A stretch of 64,000 nt of DNA from Halobellus sp. MBLA0158 (GCF_041477585.1 NZ_JBGNYA010000001.1:744001-808000), one strand, 5' to 3'; numbered from the stretch's first letter, positions 1-8,364 are shown. Notes: generated by a model not told the origin, from the sequence alone. Made by a program: numbers and translations.

Positions 1-1
1 C

Positions 2-172
2 GAGATCGTCTCGTTCCTCTCGCGGCGGTTCACGTTCCGCCCCGGCGACGTCGTCGCGTTCGGGAGCCCGGCCAACCCCGGGCTGATCGAACCGGGCGAC
101 GAGGTCGAGATCACCTACGAGGGCGTCGGCACGCTCCGGAACGAGGTCGTCGCCGCCGACGGGGACGGCTGA
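2..172 (+). CDS. Fumarylacetoacetate hydrolase family protein, C-terminal fragment
   Basis: The window opens inside a gene; 56 C-terminal residues are visible, ending at TGA 170-172. The segment RPGDVVAFGSPANPG followed by EPGDEVEITYEGVGTLRNEV matches the conserved end of FAH/2-hydroxyhepta-2,4-diene-1,7-dioate isomerase-type proteins (PGD-(V/I)-x-x-(G/T)-(T/S)-P and the final G-x-G-x-LRN). These enzymes act on beta-diketo or enol acids with a bound metal. The catalytic acidic residues lie upstream of the window, so the substrate cannot be inferred. Confidence 0.7.
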   Translation, partial: EIVSFLSRRFTFRPGDVVAFGSPANPGLIEPGDEVEITYEGVGTLRNEVVAADGDG

Positions 173-182
173 GAAAGCGGAG

Positions 183-1325
183 TTACGGCTCGTAGCCCTG
201 CTTTCGCAGCGCGTCTTCGAGCGCGTGCAGGACCAGTTCGACGTTGCTTGTCCGCGCCGAGTACCCCATACAGCCGATGCGGATGATCTCGCCGTCGAGG
301 TCGCCGAGCCCGCTCGCGACTTCGAGATTGTGCTCTTCCTTCATATCGCGGAGCAGCGCCGACTCGTCGATCCCCTCGGGGATCCGCACCGCGTTCAGGG
401 AGGGGAGCCAGTACTCGTCTTCGGGGTTCAGTTCGAGGCCGAGCGTTTCGAGGCCCTCCTTGAGGTGGGTCGCCATCTCGCGGTGGCGCTCCCAGCGCGC
501 TTCGAGGCCCTCCTCGGCGACCAGCTGGAGCGCCTCGCGGAGCGCGTAGACGTTCGTGATCGGCGCGGTGTGGTGGTAGGAGCGCTCGTCGCCCCAGTAG
601 CCCTCAAGCAGCGAGAGGTCGAGGTACCACGACCGGACCTCGGAGTCGCGGTCGAGCACCTTCTCCATCGCGCGGTCCGAGAGCGTGAGCGGGCTCGCGC
701 CCGGCGGACACGAGAGGCACTTCTGGGCCCCGGAGTAGGCGACGTCGATGCCCCACTCGTCCACGCGGAGTTCGACGCCGCCGAGCGACGTGACCGTGTC
801 GGCGATGACGTACGCGTCGTTGTCGTGGGCGATGTCGGTCAGCGCCGGGACGTTCGGCTGGAGCGCGCCCGTGCTCGTCTCGGCGTGGACGAACCCGAAG
901 ACGTCGGGGTCGTGCTGGTGGAACGCGTCGGCGACGGCGTCCGGGTCGAGCGGCTCGCCCCACGGCGCCTCGACGTAGGCGACCTCGCCGCCGGCGCGTT
1001 CGGCCATCGAGGCCATCCGCCCGCCGAAGTAGCCGTTCGTCGGGACGAGCACGGTGTCGCCCGGTTCGACGACGTTCGCGAACGCGGCCTCCATCGCCGC
1101 CGATCCCGTGCCGCTCACCGGGATCGTCCACCGGTTTTCGGTCTGGAACGTGTATCGGAGCAGCTCCTGTACCTCGTCCATAATCTCGATGAACGAGTCG
1201 TCGAGGTGGCCGACGAGCGGCGCGCTCATCACCCGAAGCACGCGCGGGTGGACCTCGCTTGGCCCGGGGCCCATAAGCGTCCGATCCTCCGGCGTGAGCG
1301 GATCCGTGTCTGGCGGCGTCAGCAT
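183..1325 (-). CDS. Class V aminotransferase (alanine-glyoxylate / serine-pyruvate aminotransferase family)
   Basis: A 380-residue PLP enzyme of the AGXT/SPT family, normally moving an amino group between alanine or serine and glyoxylate or pyruvate. It has the N-terminal GPGPSEVHPRV motif, the SGTGSAAMEAA cofactor-phosphate region, ADTVTSLGG with the ring-stacking Asp, and SGAQKCLSCPPG with the Schiff-base lysine near residue 202. Length is normal for the family. I chose the ATG at 1325. A longer reading begins only with TTG at 1349, while a TATA-like box at 1347-1356 sits 27 nt before 1325, fitting a leaderless transcript. Substrate is not determined by sequence alone. Confidence 0.88.
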   Translation of the reverse strand: MLTPPDTDPLTPEDRTLMGPGPSEVHPRVLRVMSAPLVGHLDDSFIEIMDEVQELLRYTFQTENRWTIPVSGTGSAAMEAAFANVVEPGDTVLVPTNGYFGGRMASMAERAGGEVAYVEAPWGEPLDPDAVADAFHQHDPDVFGFVHAETSTGALQPNVPALTDIAHDNDAYVIADTVTSLGGVELRVDEWGIDVAYSGAQKCLSCPPGASPLTLSDRAMEKVLDRDSEVRSWYLDLSLLEGYWGDERSYHHTAPITNVYALREALQLVAEEGLEARWERHREMATHLKEGLETLGLELNPEDEYWLPSLNAVRIPEGIDESALLRDMKEEHNLEVASGLGDLDGEIIRIGCMGYSARTSNVELVLHALEDALRKQGYEP

Positions 1326-1346
1326 ATATTCCGCCAAGGGAAACGA

Positions 1347-1356
1347 CAAAATAAAA
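1347..1356 (-). promoter_or_regulatory. TATA-like promoter element of the class V aminotransferase
   Basis: Read on the minus strand this is GTTTTATTTTG-like. Its centre is about 27 nt upstream of the ATG at 1325, the spacing expected for a leaderless haloarchaeal mRNA. It supports the shorter start. Confidence 0.5.
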
Positions 1357-1398
1357 CCACAGGAAACGGATGCGGGGCGCTCGGCGCTCGGAAAACCA

Positions 1399-1471
1399 CG
1401 CCGTCGCCAGGGCTCGAACCTGGGACCACCTCGTTAACAGCGAGGTGCTCTACCAACTGAGCTACGACGGC
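1399..1471 (-). tRNA. tRNA-Asn (GTT)
   Basis: On the minus strand the sequence folds as a cloverleaf. The acceptor stem GCCGTCG pairs with CGACGGC. The D arm is GCTC-AGTTGGTA-GAGC. The anticodon stem CCTCG/CGAGG encloses the loop CTGTTAA with anticodon GTT. The T arm CCAGG-TTCGAGC-CCTGG follows. No intron and no encoded CCA are seen. It lies just upstream of the divergent CCA-adding enzyme gene. Confidence 0.93.
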
Positions 1472-1636
1472 TCTCCGTCCGCACACGAACGTAGACCGAG
1501 GTGCAATGATAGGGCTTTCGTTTTCACCGCACGGAGCGGAGTACGGCGATCCGCGCCGACGCCGTTGGCGACGCCGACGCGGTCCGGCGCCCGTATCGAC
1601 ACCCTTTCGCCGGCGCCCCGCGAAGCCGCGACAACG

Positions 1637-3010
1637 ATGGCCGCAGAGGAGGCACGCCGCCGCGTGATCGAGCGGGTCCGCGAGCGCGTCACGCCCGACG
1701 CCGACGAGCGCGAGGCGATGCGCGAGGCGACCGCGACGCTCGTCTCGCGCATCGAGGCCGAACTCGACGCGCTGCCGGTCGAGGCCGACGTCGTTCAGGT
1801 GGGCTCGACCGCCCGCGGCACGTGGCTCGCGGGCGACCGCGACATTGACGTCTTCGTCCGCTTTCCGCCCTCGCTCGACCGCGCCACGCTAGAGCGCTAC
1901 GGCCTCGAAATCGGCAACGCAGTCCTCCCCGAGGGCCACGAGGAGTACGCCGAACACCCCTACGTCACCGGCGAGTTCGCGGGGTTCGACGTCGATCTGG
2001 TCCCCTGTTACGACGTCGCTGAGGGCTCGGCTCTCCAGTCGTCGGTCGACCGCACGCCCCACCACAACGCCTACCTCAGGGCGCACATCGACGACGACCT
2101 CGCCGGCGAGATCCGGGTGTTCAAGCAGTTCCTGAAGGGGATCGGCGCCTACGGGAGCGACCTCCGGACGCGGGGCTTCTCGGGCTACCTCTCGGAGCTT
2201 CTGGTCCTCGAGTTCGGCGACCTCGACTCGCTGCTCGCGGCGGCGGCGGACTGGCACCCGCCGGTCGCCTTCGACCCCGAGGGCCACGCGACCACCGAGC
2301 ACGACGACCCGCTCGTGATGGTCGACCCGACCGATCCGTCCCGGAACGTCGCCGCCGTCTGCTCGGCCGAGAACGTCGCGCGGCTCCAGCACTACGCCCG
2401 CGAGTTCCGCGCGGACCCGCGCGAGGCGCTCTTCGAGCCCCGCGAGCCCGAGCCGCTCGACGCGGAGGCGGTTGCGACACACGTCGAACGCCGGGGGACG
2501 ACGCCCGTCGCGGTCGTCTTCGACGCCCCGGACGTCGTCGACGACCAGCTGTACCCCCAGCTCGAAAAGTCGCTGTCGGGGATCCGGGACGCGCTCGACC
2601 GGTGGGGGTTCGGCCCGCTCCGCGCGACCGCCTTCGCCGACGACCGGGCGGCGCTGTTCGTCGAACTCGCCCACCGGACGCTCCCGGCCGTCGAGCGCCA
2701 CCAGGGGCCGCCCGTCCACGTCCGCCGGCACGCCGAGGGCTTCGCGGACGCCTACGCCGACCGATCGGGCGAGCGGGTCGACCCCTACGGCCCGTTCATC
2801 GACGGCGACCGCTACGTGGTCGAGCGCGAGCGCGACTTCACCGACGCGGTCGCGTTCCTGGAATCCGACGAACTGTTCTCTGTGGGGCTAGGCGCCCAGG
2901 TCGAGACCGAACTGGAGAACGACTACGAGGTGCTCGCCGGCGACGAGGTGGCGTCGCTGGCGGCGGAGTTCGGGACCGAACTGGCCCGGTACTTCGCGCC
3001 GCGGCCGTAG
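1637..3010 (+). CDS. cca: Archaeal CCA-adding enzyme (class I tRNA nucleotidyltransferase)
   Basis: A 457-residue protein that builds and repairs the 3' CCA of tRNA from CTP and ATP without a nucleic-acid template. The class I nucleotidyltransferase signature GSTARGTW (from residue 56) is followed by DRDIDVF, holding the catalytic carboxylates near residues 69 and 71. The archaeal pattern continues with NAYLRAHIDDDLAGEIRVFKQFLKGIGAYGSDLRTRGFSGYLSE-type conserved segments. Length is typical. The ATG at 1637 is chosen because upstream in-frame codons lie in non-conserved sequence next to the tRNA. The tRNA-Asn gene encodes no CCA, consistent with need for this enzyme. Confidence 0.95.
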   Translation: MAAEEARRRVIERVRERVTPDADEREAMREATATLVSRIEAELDALPVEADVVQVGSTARGTWLAGDRDIDVFVRFPPSLDRATLERYGLEIGNAVLPEGHEEYAEHPYVTGEFAGFDVDLVPCYDVAEGSALQSSVDRTPHHNAYLRAHIDDDLAGEIRVFKQFLKGIGAYGSDLRTRGFSGYLSELLVLEFGDLDSLLAAAADWHPPVAFDPEGHATTEHDDPLVMVDPTDPSRNVAAVCSAENVARLQHYAREFRADPREALFEPREPEPLDAEAVATHVERRGTTPVAVVFDAPDVVDDQLYPQLEKSLSGIRDALDRWGFGPLRATAFADDRAALFVELAHRTLPAVERHQGPPVHVRRHAEGFADAYADRSGERVDPYGPFIDGDRYVVERERDFTDAVAFLESDELFSVGLGAQVETELENDYEVLAGDEVASLAAEFGTELARYFAPRP

Positions 3011-3020
3011 GCGGGTCGGC

Positions 3021-4037
3021 TCACCCGTCGAGGTCGTGGGCCTCGCGGACGTCCTCGACGAGCCGACGGGTCTTCTCGTCGGGCTCGCCGTCGGGGTCCA
3101 TCGCCTCGCGGCCGTCGAAGGTCTCGTGGACGATCGCGACGCCCTCCGAGAGCGTGTCGAGTCCGTAGCCGCCCTCCAGGACGAACGCGAGCGCGGCGCC
3201 GACGTCGTCGGCGAGCGAGCGGATCCGATCGGTGAGGAGGGCGTAGCCCTCCGTCGAGACGCGCATCCGCGAGATGGGGTCGTGGCGGTGGGCGTCGAAG
3301 CCCGCGCTGACGATGAAGAGGTCCGGGTCGTACCGCTCTGTGACCGGACGGAGCAGTTCCTCGACGGCGAGCAGGTAGTCCTCGTCGCCGGCCCCCGCAG
3401 AGAGCGGGACGTTCAGCGTCGTCCCCTCCCCGTCGCCGTCGCCGGTCTCGGCCACCTCGCCGGTGCCGGGGTAGAGCCCCTCCTCGTGGATCGACGCGTA
3501 GAGGACGTCGCCCTGATCGTAGAAGATGTCCTGGGTGCCGTTGCCGTGGTGGACGTCCCAGTCGAAGACGACCGCGCGCTCGACGCCAGTAGTGGAATCG
3601 TCCAGGAGGGCCTGGGCGGCGACGGCGGCGTTGTTGATGAAGCAAAAGCCCATCGCGTCGTCCTCGACGGCGTGGTGGCCGGGCGGCCGGCCGATCGAGA
3701 AGGGCGTATCGCGACCGTCGGCGCCGTCGACGGCCGCCTCGGCGGCCCACTGGGCCAGCCCAGCGGAGGTGAGCGCGGCGTCCCAGGTGGCGTCGGAGGC
3801 GACCGTGTCGGGGTCCCAGTTGCCGCCGCCGTCCTCGCAGAACTCCCGGATCTCCTCGACGTAGTCGTCGTCGTGGACGGCGGCCACGGCGGCCGCGTCG
3901 GCGGGGTCGGCCTCGACGTAGGAGACGCCGTGGCGCTTCGCGAGCGCCCGCCGGATGGCCCGGAGCCGGTCGGCCGTCTCGGGGTGGCGCTCGCCGGTGT
4001 CGTGTGCGAGACAGGTCTCGCTGTAGCCGAACTGCAT
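3021..4037 (-). CDS. Histone deacetylase-family (AcuC/HDAC-like) amidohydrolase
   Basis: A 338-residue zinc amidohydrolase of the arginase/deacetylase fold. All catalytic signatures are present: GRPPGHHA with the His pair at 121-122, DWDVHHGNGTQ with metal ligands D161 and H163, GFDAHRHDP with D248, and LEGGY with the transition-state Tyr 291. It should therefore be an active lysine (or acetylpolyamine) deacetylase. Its start lies 2 nt after the stop of the histone gene, so the two are almost certainly co-transcribed. Archaeal family members act on proteins or small molecules; histone as the substrate here is inference from position only. Confidence 0.9.
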   Translation of the reverse strand: MQFGYSETCLAHDTGERHPETADRLRAIRRALAKRHGVSYVEADPADAAAVAAVHDDDYVEEIREFCEDGGGNWDPDTVASDATWDAALTSAGLAQWAAEAAVDGADGRDTPFSIGRPPGHHAVEDDAMGFCFINNAAVAAQALLDDSTTGVERAVVFDWDVHHGNGTQDIFYDQGDVLYASIHEEGLYPGTGEVAETGDGDGEGTTLNVPLSAGAGDEDYLLAVEELLRPVTERYDPDLFIVSAGFDAHRHDPISRMRVSTEGYALLTDRIRSLADDVGAALAFVLEGGYGLDTLSEGVAIVHETFDGREAMDPDGEPDEKTRRLVEDVREAHDLDG

Positions 4038-4039
4038 CG

Positions 4040-4471
4040 CTACTCGAAGAGCGCGAAGTACGTCTCGATGTCTTCGGCCTGTACGGTCCGGCGGTCCGCG
4101 TGCCGCGCCAGCGTCGCGGCCGCGCTCGCGACGTTGTCGGCGTAGTCTTCGAGGATGTCCGCCAGGGCGATCCGGGCGTCCATCGCGACGCGGTAGCGGT
4201 CGTCGATCTTCAGCCGGGCGATGCGGTCGACCGGCGCGATCGGGAGTTCGAGTTCGCGTCGGCTGACGACCTGCTGGACGCCGAAGTCCTCGGCCATCAG
4301 CGTCTTGCGGCCGTCGCTCCCCGCTCGCTCGGCCGCGTCGACGGCGAGCTCCGCCCCGTGCTCCTGGACGCGGCGAGCGAGTTCCTCTGCGGCCCCCGAG
4401 CTGACCCGGAGGTCGCCGGCTCTCCGTCGGATGATGGCGTCCACGGGGGCGAACGGCAACTCGACACTCAT
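4040..4471 (-). CDS. Archaeal doublet histone (two histone folds in one chain)
   Basis: A 143-residue protein with two tandem histone-fold units. The first runs from about residue 3 (LPFAPVDAIIRRR) and the second from about residue 76 (LPIAPVDRIARLK). Each ends in a T-(L/V)-x-A-E-D loop-2 motif, as in haloarchaeal end-to-end fused histones (HpyA/HstA type). Such proteins form an intramolecular pseudodimer; in halophiles they are thought to act partly as regulators. The start is the ATG at 4471; a GTG two codons earlier is possible. It is followed 2 nt later by the HDAC-like gene and preceded by the RPA gene in the same direction. Confidence 0.93.
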   Translation of the reverse strand: MSVELPFAPVDAIIRRRAGDLRVSSGAAEELARRVQEHGAELAVDAAERAGSDGRKTLMAEDFGVQQVVSRRELELPIAPVDRIARLKIDDRYRVAMDARIALADILEDYADNVASAAATLARHADRRTVQAEDIETYFALFE

Positions 4472-4639
4472 TACCACTATATCCTGTTCGACCGGCGTAT
4501 AATCCTTTCCGTAGCCGTACTGTGGCGGCCGGTGGCTCGGTGCGAGCGCCGCCGCTCGGTGCCGGCTTTGAGTCGATTCACGAGTCCCCTTCTCGGGGCC
4601 GGGGGCGAAACCGACGACCGACGACTGACGACCGCGGGA

Positions 4640-6139
4640 TCAGTTCGGCCGCTCGATCTCCGTCGCTGCGATCGTCCCGCCGTCGACGGGCCCGGTGACG
4701 GTCACTTCCTCGCCCAGGCGGAGCGACTCGTCGGTCTCGACGCTTCGGGTCTCGGTGCCGTCGTCGAGGACGACCGGGCTCCCCGCCTGGACGACCGTGC
4801 CGGTGAAGGTCTCGGTCTCGTTCGCGCCGTCGCCGGCATCACCCCCTGCGGAATCGGGGCGCTCGGCCACGGCCGCGGCGTTGCCGCCGCTCGCGCTTCC
4901 GCCGGCGTCGGACGCCCCCGACGAGGCGGTCGCCGAGGCCGCCTCGCTCCCGGCCTCGGAGTCGGATCCGTCGCCGAAGGCGCCCAGCCCGGTCGACTGC
5001 GCGGACTCGGTCTCGGTGTCGGCGGCGTCCTCGGGCGCGTCGTCCATCACGCTGACCGCGGACTGCCAGCCCGCCGAGGCTTCGAGGTCGTCCTGCCAGC
5101 CGTCCTGGATCTCGACGTCGGTGAAGACGACGTAGTCCGCGAGGTCGATGTCGAGGTCCGCCTTGTCGCCCCACAGCGCCACGCGGATGTCGCCGGTCTC
5201 GTCCTTGATGCGGACGTTCCGCACCTGGCCCTCCGAGCCGTCGTCGCGGTCGAACGTCCGCTTGGGATCGGTCTCGATCACGCCGCCGGCGATATCGACG
5301 GTCTCGCCCATCTCCAGGTCGGCGACGTCGGTCGTGTCGGGGACGTACTCGATCTCCTCGTCGAGGGCGTCGACCGCGCCGCGGTTCCCTACGTGGAGTT
5401 CGAGCGTCCCGTCGCGCTCGCGGACGTAGCCGTCGACGACCTCGACGGACTCGCCCGGCCCGAACTCCGTCGCCAGGTCGGCCTTCTCGTCCCAGAGGGT
5501 CACTCTGATCCGCCCCGTCGGATCGCCGAGCGTGAGGTTCGAGACCCGGCCCTCCGAGCCGTCGTCGCGGTCGAACGTCCGCACGCTGTCGGTGCTGAGG
5601 ACGCGGCCCTTGAGGTTCACGTCCGAGAGCCCGAGCGCGAGGTCCTCGACGCGGTAGGTGTCCTGGGTGTCGACGTCGACCTCGGCGTCCGGCGCGGGCT
5701 CGACCTTGTCGACGTCGACCTCGACGCCGTTGTAGCCCTCCTTGGGCCGGCCGGCCACGCGGAGGGTCTCCCCCTCTTCGAGGCTCTCGACGGCGTCCTC
5801 GGCCATATCGTCCCACATCGCGATCCGGATGCGGCCGGACTCGTCGGCGACCTCGACGTTGACGACCTTGCCGTCTTCGTCGTCGCCGTCGCGCTCGAAG
5901 CTCCGCAGCTCGCCGATCCGCATCACCTTCGCGAGGAACTTCACGTCGTCCATCCCGGGCGCGACGTCGGCGACGCCCTCGACCTCCTCGTCGCGGAGCT
6001 CGTGGGCGATGAGCATCGCCGCGGTCTCCTCGTCGGCGAGACCGCCCATCTGTTCGACCTTGTCCTCGACGGCGGCCTCGAACTCCTCGAAGTCGACGTC
6101 GGTGTCGAGGTCCTCGTACACCTCCTCGATGGCACCCAT
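4640..6139 (-). CDS. rpa2: RPA-type single-stranded DNA-binding protein with several OB folds
   Basis: A 499-residue haloarchaeal replication protein A. The N-terminus carries a short helical domain (EVYEDLDTDVDFEEFEAAVEDKV-type start, then KVEQMGGLADEETAAML). Three clear OB folds follow at roughly residues 65-160, 170-260 and 285-375, marked by repeated RTFDRDDGSEG and (I/V)R(I/V)(A/T)LWD/GDKAD strands. A Ser/Ala/Asp-rich linker spans about 380-430 and a last small OB-like unit lies near the end. It closely resembles Haloferax Rpa2, hence the symbol. It protects ssDNA in replication and repair. It heads the run to the histone and deacetylase genes after a 168-nt gap. Confidence 0.88.
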   Translation of the reverse strand: MGAIEEVYEDLDTDVDFEEFEAAVEDKVEQMGGLADEETAAMLIAHELRDEEVEGVADVAPGMDDVKFLAKVMRIGELRSFERDGDDEDGKVVNVEVADESGRIRIAMWDDMAEDAVESLEEGETLRVAGRPKEGYNGVEVDVDKVEPAPDAEVDVDTQDTYRVEDLALGLSDVNLKGRVLSTDSVRTFDRDDGSEGRVSNLTLGDPTGRIRVTLWDEKADLATEFGPGESVEVVDGYVRERDGTLELHVGNRGAVDALDEEIEYVPDTTDVADLEMGETVDIAGGVIETDPKRTFDRDDGSEGQVRNVRIKDETGDIRVALWGDKADLDIDLADYVVFTDVEIQDGWQDDLEASAGWQSAVSVMDDAPEDAADTETESAQSTGLGAFGDGSDSEAGSEAASATASSGASDAGGSASGGNAAAVAERPDSAGGDAGDGANETETFTGTVVQAGSPVVLDDGTETRSVETDESLRLGEEVTVTGPVDGGTIAATEIERPN

Positions 6140-6375
6140 CTACGCGACACCCCCCCGGCGACCCGCGGGCCCGATCGGGAGCCCCGCGGGTCGAGCGAAT
6201 ACGGCCACAGGCATATCCACAGCCAAGGTAGGCCGCCGCTTAAGCGTTGTCTTGTCGGCGGTCTCGCCGTCGCTGTCGTGGCCGCGATCGCGCCGCAGTC
6301 CGTCGATCTCCGGCGCGTGGCTCGACAAATGCATACCGGCTGTGGCCCCGCCTTCGGCTATGAACCTTCGCCCGT

Positions 6376-6867
6376 CTATCGCGTCACGTCCGTGACGACC
6401 CGGCGGCCCTCGATGTCGTCGTGGACGACTTCGACCCCGGTCAGCGTCGCGTCGCCGGCGTCGACTCGGACCTCGTAGCCGAGATTGACGAGCGCCTCGG
6501 TGCAGGCCTCGTCCTCGCCGCGCTCTTCGACGGCGGCGACGACGACGGTCGCGACGTCGGTCTCGGCGTCGATCGTCACTTCCCGCAGGCTCGGGACGGT
6601 ACAGCCGTTCTTCCCGACGACGCACCCGCGGACCGTGGCCGAGCCGTCGCCGAGTTCGACGGTCGCGTCGCCGGCCGTCGGGCACTCCTCGCGCGGGACC
6701 AGCGTCCCGCTGACGAGGTCGGCGTCGTCCGCCGTTCGGCTGGGTTCGTCGGTCGCGGTCGCTGACTCGTCGGTCGTCGGCTCGGAACCGTCGTTCGCGC
6801 TGCCGGTACAGCCGGCCAACAGCGGGAGGGACGCGGCGGCGCCTGCGAGGACCGTTCGGCGGCGCAT
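6376..6867 (-). CDS. Tat-exported lipoprotein of unknown function
   Basis: A 163-residue secreted protein. It begins RRRTVLAGAAASLPLLAGC, a twin-arginine signal followed by a lipobox LAGC, so it should be exported folded by Tat and lipid-anchored at the cell surface. A Ser/Thr/Asp linker precedes a beta-rich domain of about 110 residues with conserved cysteines (EECPT, VRGCVVGKNGCTVP, DEACTEALVNLGYEV). No enzyme motif is recognised. The ATG at 6867 is chosen because it places the signal peptide at the N-terminus; a longer reading would bury it. Confidence 0.8.
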   Translation of the reverse strand: MRRRTVLAGAAASLPLLAGCTGSANDGSEPTTDESATATDEPSRTADDADLVSGTLVPREECPTAGDATVELGDGSATVRGCVVGKNGCTVPSLREVTIDAETDVATVVVAAVEERGEDEACTEALVNLGYEVRVDAGDATLTGVEVVHDDIEGRRVVTDVTR

Positions 6868-7008
6868 ACCTCCGCTTGGACAGTCGCCCCAAAAGCCGTA
6901 CCGGAGAATCAAACGCGCCCTTGTCCCTCTTCCGGTTCCGTGCGTCGCCGTACCGCGGGGCTCTCGCATCGTAACCCTCATAAGTCAAAGCGGAGTACGG
7001 AGAGATGA

Positions 7009-7081
7009 GTCCTGATAGGGTAGTGGACTATCCTCTTGGCTTGCGGAGCCAGGGACCGGAGTTCAAATCTCCGTCAGGACG
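7009..7081 (+). tRNA. tRNA-Arg (GCG)
   Basis: Acceptor stem GTCCTGA pairs with TCAGGAC (7074-7080). The anticodon stem TTGGC/GCCAG (one T-G pair) encloses the loop TTGCGGA with anticodon GCG. The T arm reads CCGGA-GTTCAAA-TCTCCG with a usual stem. No CCA is encoded. Copies of its 3' end follow downstream, marking it as an integration target. Confidence 0.88.
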
Positions 7082-7083
7082 CT
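7059..7083 (+). repeat. tRNA-Arg 3'-end repeat, copy 1 (within the tRNA)
   Basis: These 25 nt of the T arm and acceptor recur exactly at 7184-7208, and the last 15 nt recur again at 7258-7272. Repeated tRNA 3' ends are the usual scar of tyrosine-integrase elements. Confidence 0.8.
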
Positions 7084-7118
7084 ACATTTTACCGGCGCCA
7101 CGCGACGAGCGTAGCGAG
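7069..7118 (+). repeat. 50-nt direct repeat spanning the tRNA end and trailer, copy A
   Basis: The tRNA end plus its trailer (with the motif CTACATTTTACCGGCGCC) recurs at 7258-7307. The first 43 nt are identical and one mismatch follows near the end. It overlaps the 25-nt repeat. Confidence 0.8.
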
Positions 7119-7183
7119 TCGCCTGCGCCGGTTTATGCGACTCCCGGAGATCTGAGCAGCGAGCATCGCTTCGCGATGCGAGT

Positions 7184-7208
7184 GAGTTCAAATCTCCGTC
7201 AGGACGCT
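7184..7208 (+). repeat. tRNA-Arg 3'-end repeat, copy 2 (att-like scar)
   Basis: Exact 25-nt copy of 7059-7083, 125 nt downstream. It carries only the T-arm/acceptor half and cannot form a tRNA, so it is read as a former attachment site. Confidence 0.75.
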
Positions 7209-7257
7209 CACTTCGTTCGCGACCTGACGTGCCCACGCTCGCGTTTGCTCGCGTGGA

Positions 7258-7307
7258 CTCCGTCAGGACGCTACATTTTACCGGCGCCACGCGACGAGCG
7301 GAGCGAG
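7258..7307 (+). repeat. 50-nt direct repeat, copy B
   Basis: Second copy of 7069-7118. The 7082-7359 interval holds no gene; it is filled by these nested repeats and by short inverted repeats. Confidence 0.8.
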
Positions 7308-7359
7308 GACTCTGTCCTCAGTCTCTATACGTGAAAAGATCGCGCGTCGACGGCGCCGG

Positions 7360-7581
7360 CTACTCCTCGCGCTCGTCGTACCGCGGGGGCGCGTCGGCCT
7401 CGTCGTCGTCGAGGTGCCGCACCGAGGGGGTCGTCCGACCGCCGAGGCGTCGCGGCTCCGGATCGGCGTCGTGTTCGTCGGTCCACGACTCGTGGCAGTC
7501 GGGGCAGTAGTTCCCCGCGTAGCCGTTCGGGCGGACGAACTCCGCGCCGCAGTCGAGGCAAGTCACGCGCGAGCGGGTCAT
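7360..7581 (-). CDS. Small zinc-ribbon protein
   Basis: A 73-residue protein with the pattern CLDCGAEFVRPNGYAGNYCPDC, two CxxC knuckles that should bind one zinc. An acidic, Arg/Asp-rich tail follows. Short proteins of this kind are common in haloarchaea and mostly uncharacterised; nucleic-acid or protein binding is plausible. It lies beside the tRNA-Arg repeats, so it could be a leftover of a former insertion, but its composition matches the chromosome. Confidence 0.7.
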   Translation of the reverse strand: MTRSRVTCLDCGAEFVRPNGYAGNYCPDCHESWTDEHDADPEPRRLGGRTTPSVRHLDDDEADAPPRYDEREE

Positions 7582-7690
7582 CGTCGGACCGTGGAGGCGG
7601 GCTGTCTGATCATACGCTATTCATCGTACAAGAGGCACTGGACGCGGATAAGTCCGTCACCGGATGACATTCTCGAAGCCCCGAGCGCCG

Positions 7691-7700
7691 AGTATTTACT
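7691..7700 (+). promoter_or_regulatory. TATA-like element of the DUF309 gene
   Basis: AGTATTTACT centred about 27 nt before the GTG at 7723. It supports a leaderless start there. Confidence 0.45.
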
Positions 7701-7722
7701 CCCGCGCGGCCGACGCCCGAGC

Positions 7723-8364
7723 GTGCAGGAGTCCCTGCGGGTCGGCGTCGCGGTGTTCAACGCCGGCGACTACCGCGCGGCCCACGAGGCCTGGGAGGAG
7801 CCGTGGCTGGGGCTCGATTCCGGCACGGCCGACGAGCGGCTCCTCCACGGACTCATCCAGTACGCCGCGGCGGTCCACCACGCCCGCGGACGCAACTGGA
7901 GCGGCGCGCAGAGGCTCGCGGCGAGCGCGGCCGGGTACCTCTCCGACCTCGACGACGACTACCGGGGTATGAACGTCGGCGACGTCCGAGGACACCTCCG
8001 CCGGCTCGCCGCCGACCCGGAGTTCGCCGAGCGCCGCCGCCCGCTCCCGCTGCGACACGAGGGCGCGGAACTGACGCCGCGGGCGCTCTCCTTCGCGGAG
8101 GCGGGGAGCGCCGCCGCGCTCCTCGCCGAGGAGTACGACGCGTTCGACGAATCGGTCGTCGACGACGCGGTCCGGTACGCCCGCGCGGAACTGGACGGGG
8201 ACTCGGACTCGACGCTCGCTTCGGACCGCTCGCGCGGCTTCGCCGGGATGCTGTTCGAGTTCGCCGCCGACCGGGAGCGTCGGACCGTCGTCTACGACCG
8301 ACTGCGGGCCCACGTTGAGCGGCGTCGGAGCCGCGAGCGCGACGTCTCGGGGCTGTTCGACTGA
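7723..8364 (+). CDS. DUF309-family protein
   Basis: A 213-residue all-helical protein. The N-terminal segment VFNAGDYRAAHEAWEEPW, then LLHGLIQYAAAVHHA, is the DUF309 hallmark (an F-N-x-G-x-(Y/F)-x-x-A-H-E-x-W-E helix pair). A second, less conserved helical half follows. No biochemical role is established for the family. The GTG start is inferred from the conserved motif beginning about 10 residues later and from the TATA-like box at 7691-7700. Confidence 0.75.
   Translation: MQESLRVGVAVFNAGDYRAAHEAWEEPWLGLDSGTADERLLHGLIQYAAAVHHARGRNWSGAQRLAASAAGYLSDLDDDYRGMNVGDVRGHLRRLAADPEFAERRRPLPLRHEGAELTPRALSFAEAGSAAALLAEEYDAFDESVVDDAVRYARAELDGDSDSTLASDRSRGFAGMLFEFAADRERRTVVYDRLRAHVERRRSRERDVSGLFD

Noticed and set aside
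225-1460. Long plus-strand open frame opposite the class V aminotransferase
   Set aside because: It is an antisense shadow caused by high GC; Arg/Val-rich composition and no motifs.
4004-6478. 824-codon plus-strand open frame across the histone and RPA genes
   Set aside because: Covers two well-supported genes on the other strand; its composition is that of a mirror reading.
6970-7330. CRISPR-like array near tRNA-Arg
   Set aside because: Repeats are tRNA 3'-end copies with unequal spacing and no spacer pattern; no cas genes anywhere in the window.
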